Shown here: one piece after another, positions 24,897 to 34,755 of the stretch | How the letters are laid out: each line of letters starts with the position of its first letter | Numbering within the stretch: position 1 is the first letter of the stretch | Assembly: GCA_963784995.1 (NCBI GenBank) | Contig: CAWATZ010000012.1 | Location: 310,001-374,000 of the forward strand | From: CAWATZ01 sp963784995 | Lineage (GTDB): Bacteria > Planctomycetota > Planctomycetia > Gemmatales > Gemmataceae | Direction: 5' to 3' | Length of the DNA: 64,000 bases | Notes under the pieces: model-generated | Told to the model about the DNA's origin: nothing | Seen by the model: only the letters and a program-made list of their open reading frames with translations | Databases searched by the model: none | Translations under genes and position numbers: made by a program

Positions 24897-27605
24897 ATGA
24901 CCCCTGCTGGAGTAGACCGCGACAAACACCTCGCTCACTTGCTCGCCCAGGCCCAGAACGAGCTTCGGGCCAACGGGTCCGTGGACGCCGCCACCTGGCG
25001 TCAGCGTTATCCCGAGGAAGCCGAGGAAGTGCTGCGGCTGCTCCATTCCCGGCCCCCTCAGGACGCCGCGCCGGCCTCACCCGGCGAGCCCGGGGGCGTA
25101 AGCCCCTGGGGTGGCGCAGCCGCTGCGGAGGCCGCGATTCCCACCGCCGGAGTGCACGCAGGCGTGCGGGCCGAGCCGAACCCCACCGGGCGACCCGGGC
25201 CGCGCCGGCGCCGCGGGTCTCTCTTTGCCGGGGTCGCCGGGCTCCTCCTGATCGCGGCAGTGGGGACGGCCTCCTTCTCCGGGCTGTTCACCGGCAAGCC
25301 CCGGGTCGGCACCCTGGTCATCCGCACGCTGCACCCGGAGGCCCTGGTCTTCATCAACGGCGAACAGAAACCGGTTTCCATCGATTCCAGCGAGGTGGGC
25401 CGGATCGAGCTGGCGCCCGGGACGTACAAGGTCGCCGTCAAGCACGGCTCGGAGGAACTGGCCGCGACCGAGGTCAACGTCAAGAGCGGCGAGGAAGAAG
25501 AGCTGCACGTCGTCAAGAAACCGGCCACGAAAAAGGTTGAACTGGTCCCGCCCCCGAAGGTGACGCCGCCTCCGGAACCGTATCCGGAGAGGGACGTCCG
25601 CAACCACTGGGCGCCGCTGGATCAGCTCCGCTACGAGGACATCACGCTGGTGGAGCGGTTCGAGGGGCAACCGAAGGAGCTGGTGCAGGTGCTGGGCACG
25701 CACGCCTGGCGGGGTTGCGCTTCCCTTCAGGGCAGAGATCGGGAGCTGGCGTTTCCGGCCCTCCACTTCCAGCCGGACAGCAAGGACCTCATGGCCCTGG
25801 GCACGCTCCCCGGCCGCGGGGAAACGCTTCTCTGGGACGCCGTCACCGGGCAGCTGCAACAGGCAGTGTTGCCGTTCGCTCCCGCGGCCTGGACTCCGGA
25901 CTTCCACCTCGTGGCCGGGCGTTCCGCGGACCGGATGGGTGCCAACCGCTGCCTGGTCTGGAACGTGCCGGCCAAACGTCAACGGTGCGAGCTGGCCGCG
26001 CCAAAAGGAGAGGAGTTCCACAGGATCGCGCTGGCTCCCAGCGGTAAGTGGGGTGCCACCGTCCAGGGCCGCTCCGTGTCGGGGGGCGCACAAACCGTCA
26101 CACTCTGGGACCTGGACAAAGGGGCCGCCCTCGCCACGCTCCTCTCCGCGGACGGCAGCTACCCGGTGCTAACCGTCTCGGCGGACAGCAAGCAGCTGGC
26201 GTGCGGATACTGGACCGGGACCGAAGCGGGCAAGAAAACCTTTCAAATTCGGGTCTGGGACGCGGTGACAAGGAAGGAAGTGGCGTCCCTTCAGAAGGAG
26301 GTGGCTGGCGAAGTGAATCGGCTCGCGTTTGCTCCCGATGGCAAGACCATCGCCGTGGGTGGCCGAACTTTCGGGGCCGGGTCTGGAGCAGTTCGCGTTT
26401 GGGAGCTGGCCTCTGGCAAAGAGGGACCGACGCTCCCGGCCAATCATTGTTTTGCCTGGTCCCCGGACGGTAAAACGCTGGCGTGCGGCACGGAGCAGGG
26501 ACCCGTGGTCCTTTACAACGCAGCCACGGGCAAGGAACAGACCAGGCTGACGGGGCTCGAAGGGGCCGTGACCACGCTGACGTTCGCGCCCGACGGCAAG
26601 CGCCTGGCGGCCGCCGGTCTGGACCACTCGATCCGGGTGTGGAGCGCATCGACTGGCAAGCCGCTCAATCGCCTGCCCGAGCCCGTTTCCTTCCTCGCCC
26701 TGGCCCCCCACGACCGGACGCTGGTCGTTCCCGGCACGCAGAAGAACGCGCTGGAGTTCTGGGACCTGGGCACCGGCCTGCAACTCGAATACCCGCCCCT
26801 GCTGCTGCCGGAACCGTTGACTGCTCTCGATTTCGGCACGCTGCTCTGCGACGGCGAGAACATCCTCGCCTTTGTCTCCGCGGAGCCGAAACCGAGGGTG
26901 TTCGACCTGCGCACCGGCAAGGCCGTGGCTGTCCCCTTGCCGGCGAACGCGAGCCCTCTGACCATCTCCAAAGGACACAGCCCTTCCTTTGCGGCCGCCT
27001 CCGACGGCAAAACCCTGGCGCTCCGGAGCGGCACGGACGTGATCCTCAGTGACCTGGCCACGGGAAAGACCCGTGTCCTGAAGGGCGCGGGGGCCGGCAA
27101 CTGCGCCTTCTCACCGGACAGCAGCACCCTGGCTGTCATCCGGGAAGGCGGCGTCAGCCTCTGGGACGTCGCCGCGGGCAAGGAACTCAAGCCATTGCGA
27201 ATGCCGACCGGATCGGAGCCGCAGTCCTCCGGAGGCGCGCTGGCGTTCAGCCGGGATGGCCAGCGGCTGGCGGTGGCGCCGTTTCGCTCGCCTGTCATCA
27301 AGGTCTTCGACCTGGCCAGCCGGGCGGAACTTACCGGCTTTCCGAGCCCCGGTCTTGGTGAGCTGGACGGCCCCTCCTGGATCGGTTTCGGCGCTGACGA
27401 CAAAACCGTGATCACCGCGAGCCGCAAGGGGTTTGTCACGCTGCATGCTTCCGCGACCGATCGCCGCGAGATCCGGCTGCCGACCCTGATCGACAACTTT
27501 GCCCTGACTTCCACCGGCCGCTACGCCTTCACCAGCAACGCCAACGGCACGGTCTACGGTCTGCGCCTGGACGCGGCCGAGAAGAGCGAGCCCGCAGCGA
27601 AGTGA
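24897..27605 (+). CDS. Membrane-anchored PEGA-like and WD40-repeat protein
   Basis: 902 residues, ATG at 24897 with GGAGAAAGG about seven bases upstream. Residues 1-55 are helical, with a short motif (AATWRQRYPEEAEEV) like the N-termini of planctomycete kinases and sigma-linked proteins. Residues ~60-97 are encoded by two degenerate palindromic elements (GEPGGVSPWGGAAAAEAA and AGVHAGVRAEPNP). One TM helix follows (GVAGLLLIAAVGTASFSGLF), then a PEGA-like beta domain (VFINGEQKPVS, LAPGTYKVAVKHGS), then WD40 blades to the C-terminus (TVTLWDLDKGAALATL, VRVWELASGKEGP, IRVWSASTGKPLNRL, VSLWDVAAGKELKPL). The WD40 part would be extracytoplasmic. Its partner is unknown; it is probably a scaffold. The frame is intact across 2.7 kb. 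Confidence 0.85.
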   Translation: MTPAGVDRDKHLAHLLAQAQNELRANGSVDAATWRQRYPEEAEEVLRLLHSRPPQDAAPASPGEPGGVSPWGGAAAAEAAIPTAGVHAGVRAEPNPTGRPGPRRRRGSLFAGVAGLLLIAAVGTASFSGLFTGKPRVGTLVIRTLHPEALVFINGEQKPVSIDSSEVGRIELAPGTYKVAVKHGSEELAATEVNVKSGEEEELHVVKKPATKKVELVPPPKVTPPPEPYPERDVRNHWAPLDQLRYEDITLVERFEGQPKELVQVLGTHAWRGCASLQGRDRELAFPALHFQPDSKDLMALGTLPGRGETLLWDAVTGQLQQAVLPFAPAAWTPDFHLVAGRSADRMGANRCLVWNVPAKRQRCELAAPKGEEFHRIALAPSGKWGATVQGRSVSGGAQTVTLWDLDKGAALATLLSADGSYPVLTVSADSKQLACGYWTGTEAGKKTFQIRVWDAVTRKEVASLQKEVAGEVNRLAFAPDGKTIAVGGRTFGAGSGAVRVWELASGKEGPTLPANHCFAWSPDGKTLACGTEQGPVVLYNAATGKEQTRLTGLEGAVTTLTFAPDGKRLAAAGLDHSIRVWSASTGKPLNRLPEPVSFLALAPHDRTLVVPGTQKNALEFWDLGTGLQLEYPPLLLPEPLTALDFGTLLCDGENILAFVSAEPKPRVFDLRTGKAVAVPLPANASPLTISKGHSPSFAAASDGKTLALRSGTDVILSDLATGKTRVLKGAGAGNCAFSPDSSTLAVIREGGVSLWDVAAGKELKPLRMPTGSEPQSSGGALAFSRDGQRLAVAPFRSPVIKVFDLASRAELTGFPSPGLGELDGPSWIGFGADDKTVITASRKGFVTLHASATDRREIRLPTLIDNFALTSTGRYAFTSNANGTVYGLRLDAAEKSEPAAK
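25083..25112. repeat. Single degenerate arm of family-B palindrome, in frame
   Basis: GGCGAGCCCGGGGGCGTAAG then CCCCTGGGG: one arm of the family seen complete at 29475-29538 and 50563-50637. It is translated in frame in the WD40 protein as GEPGGVSPWG. Confidence 0.6.
25144..25173. repeat. Family-A element fragment, in frame
   Basis: CCGCCGGAGTGCACGCAGGC then GTGCGGGCC. It carries the right-hand hairpin of family A and is translated in frame as AGVHAGVRA, just before the TM segment of the WD40 protein. Confidence 0.6.
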
Positions 27606-27770
27606 GAATTTCCGGCAGGCCCTTGCGGACCGGCAAGGTGGGGAGTATAACCAGTCGCAGGTTACTGGAGGACCAGGTCTAGCTCCGGTGCATTTGCACC
27701 AGGGCGGCGTTGCGCCGCCCGAGCGTTTGCTGACCGCTGCATCCCAGGGAAGGCTGTTTCAGCCCCGCGT

Positions 27771-27857
27771 CCCGACTTGTCGGTGCCGTCGAATATCCGG
27801 GCTGGAACGACCCCGCCAGGCGTGGTGCCGGATATTCGACGGCACCGACAAGTCGGG
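27771..27857. repeat. Perfect inverted repeat, 30-base arms
   Basis: Arm 27771-27800 (CCCGACTTGTCGGTGCCGTC then GAATATCCGG) is the exact reverse complement of 27828-27857, with a 27-base loop. Confidence 0.85.
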
Positions 27858-28186
27858 CGGGTCCGAGAGCCTTCCGTGTCCCAGGTCGTGTTGTAGACGT
27901 CCTCCGGAGCCAGGGGCTGCTTGACCAACCGGTCAAGCAGCCCCGTTTCCTTCTCCCGTTCGTGATCGACTGGAGGTGCGTGACTTTCTCCAGGAGAACG
28001 TGGGGCCTCGTTGGCTGTTCCGGCCCCGGTTCTCCGACCAGCCGTCCTCCGACAAGACGATCTTCTCCGCCAAAGTGATTGCACTCTCTTGCAAGCGACC
28101 CCCTCTCTGTGGACAATGACGGGATGCGTTTTCTCCCGCCGGTGGGGTATCTCTGGTTGGGAGGTGCGCGGCGGCCGACTGCTCGG

Positions 28187-28248
28187 CCCAAAGCGCAGGC
28201 CGGCCGCGCAGGCGCGACCGGCGTTGGAGCGCACACAGGCGTGCGAGG
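28187..28248. repeat. Family-A element (long, diverged) before the STAND gene
   Basis: GCCCAAAGCGCAGGCCGGCC at the left, GAGCGCACACAGGCGTGCG at the right, in the same order as the long copies in the 13.5-18.2 kb operon but with a diverged middle. Confidence 0.65.
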
Positions 28249-28257
28249 GTTGTCGTC

Positions 28258-31065
28258 ATGTCCACAGCCTGGCGGACCGTGCGGGTGTTTCTCTCCTCGA
28301 CGTTCGGCGACATGCACGCCGAACGCGAGCACCTGCTCAAGGTCGTCTTTCCCGCCCTGCGCGAGCAGCTCCGGCCCTACCGGGTCGAACTGCTCGACGT
28401 CGATCCGCGCTGGGGCGTCAGCCGGGAACAGGTCGAGAACGACAGGGCCCTGCTGCTGGCCCTGGAGCAGATCGACGAGTGCCGGCCCTTCTTCATCGCT
28501 CTGGTCGGCAACTGTTATGGCTGGACGCCGCGCGAGTACAGCGAGGAACTGCGCCGCAAGTTTCCCTGGATCACGCCGCAGCCGCTGCGCAGTGCCTTCG
28601 AGCTGGAGGTCCTGCACGGGGCGCTCAACGACACCGCCTGGATGTCGCGGGCCCTGTTCTGCGTCCGCGACCCGGCCGCCCTGGAAACGATCCCGGACCC
28701 CATCCGCCGGCTCACCTACGCGGAAGGCAAGTCCTCGATCGGTCGCAAGCTCAACAGGCTCCTGGAGCGGATCGAGGCCTGCGGTTACCCGGTCGAGCAT
28801 TATCCCTGCCACTGGAGCGAGGAAGACCCCTTGCGGGCCACGCGCTCGCAGGGCCGGCTGGTGGGTCTGGAGGACTTCGGCGAACGGGTCCGCAACTGGC
28901 TCTGGTTTGCCATCCGGGCCGAGCTGAAGCTGCTGACCCCGGCAACGCCCTCCCTGCCGGAAGACCTGCTCGCCGAGGAACGCGACCTGCAGGAGCGCTA
29001 CCGCGAGGCCTGCCGGGCCTTTCACGTGCCGCGCACCGAGCTGCTGCGGCAGCTCCAGGCCTACGCCGGCTCCGAGGCGGACACGCTTTGCCTGGTGACC
29101 GGCCCGGCCGGCTCCGGCAAGTCGGCCCTGTTGGCCCATTTCGTTCGCACCTTCCGCTTGCAGAACCCCAAGGCGCTGGTGTGCTATCACCACGTCGGCG
29201 CCACGCCGCGCTCCTTCAGCCTGCGCGAGCTGCTGGGCCGGCTCTGCGAGGACATCAAGGCCCGGCTCAAGCTGGTCCTGCCGATCCCGGCCGGGACTTC
29301 CGAACGGCTCTCGGTCTTCCTCGGCCTGCTCCTGGGCGTGCCGCCGCGCGTCCGGCTGGTGCTGGTCCTGGATGGCCTGGACCGGCTCGACCCCGACCAG
29401 AACGCCCACACACTGTACTGGCTGCCCGAGCGCGTCCGCGCTCACGTCAAGATCGTCGCCTGCTGTTCGTCAGAGGCGAGCCGGGGGCGTGAGCCCCCGG
29501 ATTCGGAGGAATCCGGGGGCTCACGCCCCCGGCTCGCCGCTCCCGGTTCCCTGCACCCTCTCTTGACGGCATTCCAAGCGCGGAAATGTCAGGTGATCGA
29601 GGTCGGCCCTCTCTCCGACGAGGAGCGCTGGCAAATGGTTCGCACCTGGCCCCGGTTGCCGGGTCGAGCGCTGACGGAGGAGCAGGGCGAGCAGCTGCTG
29701 GCCAACCCGCAGACGACCAATCCCCTGTTCCTGAGCGTCGCCCTGGAAGAGCTGCGGGCCGGCAGCACGGACGTGACAGTGGCGGACTACCTGCAACGGT
29801 TGCCCGTCGAGGGAGGGTTGCCGGCGCTGTTCGATCTGTTCCTGCACCGGCTGGAAGAGGAGTTCGACGCGGAACTGGTGCCGATCGCGATGGCCCTGCT
29901 GACCTGCGCCCGCCGGGGCCTGTCGGAAACCGAACTGCGCGACCTGACCGCCGACTGCCAGCTGAGCGGCGAGCTGTTTGCTCTGCTGCGCTGGCTGCGG
30001 CCGTACCTGTGGAACCGAGCCGGCCAGCTGGAGATTGTCCATCCGCTGCTGCGGCAAGCGGTGGAGCGCTGTTACCTCCAGCGCACTCCTCCGGTCCAGC
30101 GAGCCGGAAGCGTCAGCGACGGGAATGCGTCCGTCGCTGACGCTTCCGGCTCGTTGGAGAGTCCACCGCTCGACACTCCGCCGAGCCCCCAGGAAGGCGC
30201 CATCCGCACCCGGCTGCTGCACTACTTCGGCTCTCAGACCGAGGACGAGCGCCAGCTGGACGAGATGCCCTGGCAGCTGGCCGAGATGCGGGCCTGGCCG
30301 GCCCTGGTGGAATTGCTCTCCGACCTGCCCTTCCTGGCGGCGCTGTGGAACCTCAGCGAGCCGGACGTCAAGTCGTACTGGGCCCGGATCCGAACCAGCT
30401 CGGCGTACCGGTTGTCTGACACGTACAAGGGAGTCCTGGAGCATCCCGGGGCCCACGATGAGTACGTGCCGATGATTGCGACGCTGCTGCAGTCGGCCAA
30501 TTGCCTGGCCGAGGCGCTGGTGCTGCGCGAGTACCAGGGCCAGCGCTATCGGGAGATGGGCGACCGGGCCCGATATTTGCAGAGCCTGGGCAGCCAGGCC
30601 AGCATCCGCATCGCCCGCGGCGACTTTGGCGGGGCCATGGAGGACCTCAAGCAGCAAGAGCAGCTGTGCCGGGAACTCAATGACCTGCAAAGTCTGAAGG
30701 GCTGCCTGACCAACCAGGCGGTGGTCTGCCGCAAGCGCGGCCAGGTGGCCGAGGCCCTGGCGCTGCACAAGCAGGAGGAGCAACTATGCCGGCAGCTGAA
30801 CTCCTCGCACGGCGTTGCCCTGTCGCTGATCAACCAGGCCCACCTGCTGGCCGACAAGCTCAAGCAGCCGGGCAGTGCCCTGCCCCTGGCCGAGGAGGCG
30901 TACCGGCTGGCCACGCGCCACGGCTTCAACAACCTGGCCGGCCAGATCAAGACCCGGCTGCTCCGCATTCGCCAGAAGGCCAGCCAGCCCCAGCCCGGCG
31001 GTCCCGATTCGCAGGTCGATCCTTCCAGCCGGTTCCTTCACCCGCCCGAGAGCGGCATCAGTTGA
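28258..31065 (+). CDS. DUF4062-STAND (NACHT-like) ATPase with TPR repeats
   Basis: 935 residues, ATG at 28258 with GAGGG about nine bases upstream. The N-terminus (VFLSSTFGDMHAEREHLLK) is the DUF4062 signature; residues to ~95 continue it (LLDVDPRWGVSREQ). A P-loop NTPase follows, with Walker A GPAGSGKSALLAHF (~280) and Walker B LVLVLDGLDRLD (~365). A winged-helix-like region and TPR-like repeats end the protein (GDFGGAMEDLKQQEQLCREL, RGQVAEALALHKQEEQLCRQ). Two perfect palindromes are read in frame as inserts (REPPDSEESGGSRPR and RAGSVSDGNASVADASGS). DUF4062-NACHT-TPR proteins are signal-transducing STAND ATPases, and some STAND proteins act in antiviral defence; that role here is only inferred. 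A small gene follows after 24 bases. Confidence 0.88.
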   Translation: MSTAWRTVRVFLSSTFGDMHAEREHLLKVVFPALREQLRPYRVELLDVDPRWGVSREQVENDRALLLALEQIDECRPFFIALVGNCYGWTPREYSEELRRKFPWITPQPLRSAFELEVLHGALNDTAWMSRALFCVRDPAALETIPDPIRRLTYAEGKSSIGRKLNRLLERIEACGYPVEHYPCHWSEEDPLRATRSQGRLVGLEDFGERVRNWLWFAIRAELKLLTPATPSLPEDLLAEERDLQERYREACRAFHVPRTELLRQLQAYAGSEADTLCLVTGPAGSGKSALLAHFVRTFRLQNPKALVCYHHVGATPRSFSLRELLGRLCEDIKARLKLVLPIPAGTSERLSVFLGLLLGVPPRVRLVLVLDGLDRLDPDQNAHTLYWLPERVRAHVKIVACCSSEASRGREPPDSEESGGSRPRLAAPGSLHPLLTAFQARKCQVIEVGPLSDEERWQMVRTWPRLPGRALTEEQGEQLLANPQTTNPLFLSVALEELRAGSTDVTVADYLQRLPVEGGLPALFDLFLHRLEEEFDAELVPIAMALLTCARRGLSETELRDLTADCQLSGELFALLRWLRPYLWNRAGQLEIVHPLLRQAVERCYLQRTPPVQRAGSVSDGNASVADASGSLESPPLDTPPSPQEGAIRTRLLHYFGSQTEDERQLDEMPWQLAEMRAWPALVELLSDLPFLAALWNLSEPDVKSYWARIRTSSAYRLSDTYKGVLEHPGAHDEYVPMIATLLQSANCLAEALVLREYQGQRYREMGDRARYLQSLGSQASIRIARGDFGGAMEDLKQQEQLCRELNDLQSLKGCLTNQAVVCRKRGQVAEALALHKQEEQLCRQLNSSHGVALSLINQAHLLADKLKQPGSALPLAEEAYRLATRHGFNNLAGQIKTRLLRIRQKASQPQPGGPDSQVDPSSRFLHPPESGIS
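29475..29538. repeat. Family-B nested palindrome, in frame in the STAND gene
   Basis: A perfect 64-base palindrome: 30-base arms starting GGCGAGCCGGGGGCGTGAGC, with a four-base loop GGAG. Each arm contains its own hairpin (CCGGGGGC-GTGA-GCCCCCGG). It is translated as an in-frame insert after the NTPase core. Confidence 0.92.
30100..30153. repeat. Family-C palindrome, in frame in the STAND gene
   Basis: 23-base perfect arms (CGAGCCGGAAGCGTCAGCGA then CGG) at 30100-30122 and 30131-30153 with an eight-base loop. It is translated in frame as RAGSVSDGNASVADASGS. Confidence 0.9.
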
Positions 31066-31089
31066 CCGGTGTTTCCCAAGGAGGTACGC

Positions 31090-31443
31090 ATGTATCCGTC
31101 AGGTCTCTGGACTGGCTACTGGGAGCAAACGCTCTGGGGCCGGCAGTCGATGCACGAGCTGCAACTGCAATTTGACGCCGGGGAGGTTCACGGCTCCGGC
31201 TGGGACGTGATTGGCCCGTTCTCGTTTCACGGGCAGTACGACGAGAACGGCTTGATCGTGATGACCAAGCGCTACGTCGGCAAGCACACGGTCCTCTACC
31301 GAGGCCAGTATGACGGCGAGGGGACCATCTTCGGCCGCTGGTCGATCGGCGAGCTGTGGACCGGACCGTTCGCGCTGCGGCTGCCACGCTCAAGGCACGT
31401 GGCCACCGTGGCCGAGGAATCGATCCTGGAGCTGGTAACGTGA
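31090..31443 (+). CDS. Small beta-rich hypothetical protein next to the STAND gene
   Basis: 117 residues. ATG at 31090 is preceded by AAGGAGG five bases upstream; the earlier GTG at 31069 is rejected. Aromatic/Gly-rich beta strands alternate (SGLWTGYWEQTLWGRQSM, GPFSFHGQYDENGLIVM, YRGQYDGEGTIFGRWSI), suggesting a small beta barrel. The 24-base gap after the DUF4062-STAND gene indicates co-expression, so it may be a partner or sensor of that ATPase. No family recognised. Confidence 0.65.
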   Translation: MYPSGLWTGYWEQTLWGRQSMHELQLQFDAGEVHGSGWDVIGPFSFHGQYDENGLIVMTKRYVGKHTVLYRGQYDGEGTIFGRWSIGELWTGPFALRLPRSRHVATVAEESILELVT

Positions 31444-31459
31444 GCGAATCCTGAACGGA

Positions 31460-31530
31460 ATGGCGAGCGGCGCGGCGTCAGCCCGCCGGTGACCCCTTCA
31501 CCGGCGGGCTGACGCCGCGCCGCTCGCCAT
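31460..31530. repeat. Family-D perfect palindrome between convergent genes
   Basis: 33-base perfect arms (31460-31492 and 31498-31530, starting ATGGCGAGCGGCGCGGCG) with loop CCCCT. It fills the gap between the plus-strand small gene and the minus-strand KorB gene and can act as a bidirectional terminator. Confidence 0.92.
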
Positions 31531-31545
31531 AAAGTGAGTGGTGCT

Positions 31546-32601
31546 TTACTTCTTCCCCTCTTCGGGCTTGACCACCCACATGTCGTCGCTGGCGAACAGC
31601 TTCTCCAGCTTGCCGGCCCCCTTCTTCCGGGTGATCTCCGCGATCTGGTCGTTGTTCTGAGCGTCGTAGGTCGGCTGCTGGACGGAGCGCAGCACGCCCA
31701 TGACTTCCGGGAACTCGGGGCCGACCAGGTTGCTCAGCATGAACGCCAGGTTCGGGTCGGGCACGTTCTCGTTGTGGACGAGCAGGTCCTCGACGCTGAC
31801 GTCCCGGCCGATGGTCACCTTTTCCAGCGTGAACGTCTCGCGGTTGAGCCGGATGCCCTTGTCGCGGTCCTTGCCGTAGATCAGCGGCTTGCCGTGCTCC
31901 AGCATGATCGTGTTGTCGGACTTGATGCTCTTGTCGGTGGCGTACTCGAAGACGGCGTCGTTGAAGATCTTGCAGTTCTGGTAGACCTCAATGAAGGCCG
32001 CCCCCTTGTGGGCCGCGGCCCGCTGCAGCACGTCGGAAAGGTGCTTGATGTCCACGTCCGTGGTGCGGGCGATGAAGGTCGCCCCCGAGCTGACCGCCAT
32101 GGTCAGCGGCCGGAGCGGATGCTCGAAGGAGCCGGTCGGCGTCGATTTGCTCTTGGTGCCCGAGCGCGAGGTCGGCGAGTACTGGCCCTTGGTCAGGCCG
32201 TAAATCTCGTTGTTGAACAGCACGATCTTGAGATCGACATTGCGCCGCAGCACGTGCAGCAAATGGTTGCCGCCGATCGACAGGCCGTCGCCGTCGCCGG
32301 TAATGACCCACACCTGCAGTTCGGGCCGGGACACCTTCAGCCCGGTGGCGAAGGTCGGGGCCCGGCCGTGAATGGTGTGGAAGCCGTAGGCGTTCATGTA
32401 ATAGGGGAAGCGGCTGGAGCAGCCGATGCCGGAGATGAACACCATGTTCTCGCGGGCCACGCCCAGCGGCGCCAGGGCCCGTCTCATCTGGGCCAGGATC
32501 GAGTAATCGCCGCAGCCCGGACACCAGCGGACCTCCTGGTCGCTTTTGAGGTCGTTCGGCTGCATGGGCACGACAGGCAAGGGGGCAGTCAACGTGGACA
32601 T
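31546..32601 (-). CDS. korB: 2-oxoacid:ferredoxin oxidoreductase, beta subunit
   Basis: 351 residues from ATG at 32599-32601 (GAGG about eight bases upstream). This subunit binds thiamine diphosphate. WCPGCGDYSILAQM and GIGCSSRFPYYMN carry the family's conserved Cys; the ThDP/Mg motif is GDGDGLSIGGNHLLH followed by LFNNEIYGLTKGQYSPT. The enzyme makes acyl-CoA from 2-oxoglutarate or a related 2-oxoacid, reducing ferredoxin. The alpha subunit lies 31 bases upstream in the same operon. The two-subunit layout, with gamma and alpha fused, fits 2-oxoglutarate:ferredoxin oxidoreductase best, though the precise 2-oxoacid cannot be read from sequence. No frameshift is present. Confidence 0.92.
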   Translation of the reverse strand: MSTLTAPLPVVPMQPNDLKSDQEVRWCPGCGDYSILAQMRRALAPLGVARENMVFISGIGCSSRFPYYMNAYGFHTIHGRAPTFATGLKVSRPELQVWVITGDGDGLSIGGNHLLHVLRRNVDLKIVLFNNEIYGLTKGQYSPTSRSGTKSKSTPTGSFEHPLRPLTMAVSSGATFIARTTDVDIKHLSDVLQRAAAHKGAAFIEVYQNCKIFNDAVFEYATDKSIKSDNTIMLEHGKPLIYGKDRDKGIRLNRETFTLEKVTIGRDVSVEDLLVHNENVPDPNLAFMLSNLVGPEFPEVMGVLRSVQQPTYDAQNNDQIAEITRKKGAGKLEKLFASDDMWVVKPEEGKK

Positions 32602-32632
32602 TGGATACCTCGTATCAAGAATGAATCCGGAT

Positions 32633-34525
<1,893 letters not shown>

Positions 34526-34755
34526 AAGCGGTGATGCCTTTCCATCAAGGAGTGAAAACCCGGTCTGGAGGAGGTCCGTCAGCTTCTGCCGCACCGGGGC
34601 GGAGCGGAGGGGTCAGCAAGGGGCAGGACATAGCCAGACTACCTACATTCTATCCTACTTGCCGTGGGGAAAAGTTGCAACGAGCAGACTCGGCAAGAGG
34701 AAAAGAACCAGGGGGCAAGCACGGCAAGTTGGGCGGGAAGGTCGGGTCGGCGGGG

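Larger units (their letters stand above)
27606..28257. other. Repeat-rich intergenic region
   Basis: 652 bases between the WD40 gene and the STAND gene. It contains a small GGGCGGCG-TT-GCGCCGCCC hairpin near 27702-27720, a 30-base-arm palindrome (27771-27857) and a family-A element (28187-28248) that ends a few bases before the next ribosome binding site. Minus-strand ORFs read across it have no recognisable motif and are treated as shadows. Confidence 0.6.

Noticed and set aside
27679..29445. 588-codon minus-strand ORF across the intergenic repeats and the STAND gene
   Set aside because: Overlaps the well-supported STAND gene on the other strand and reads through palindromes; no recognisable domain.
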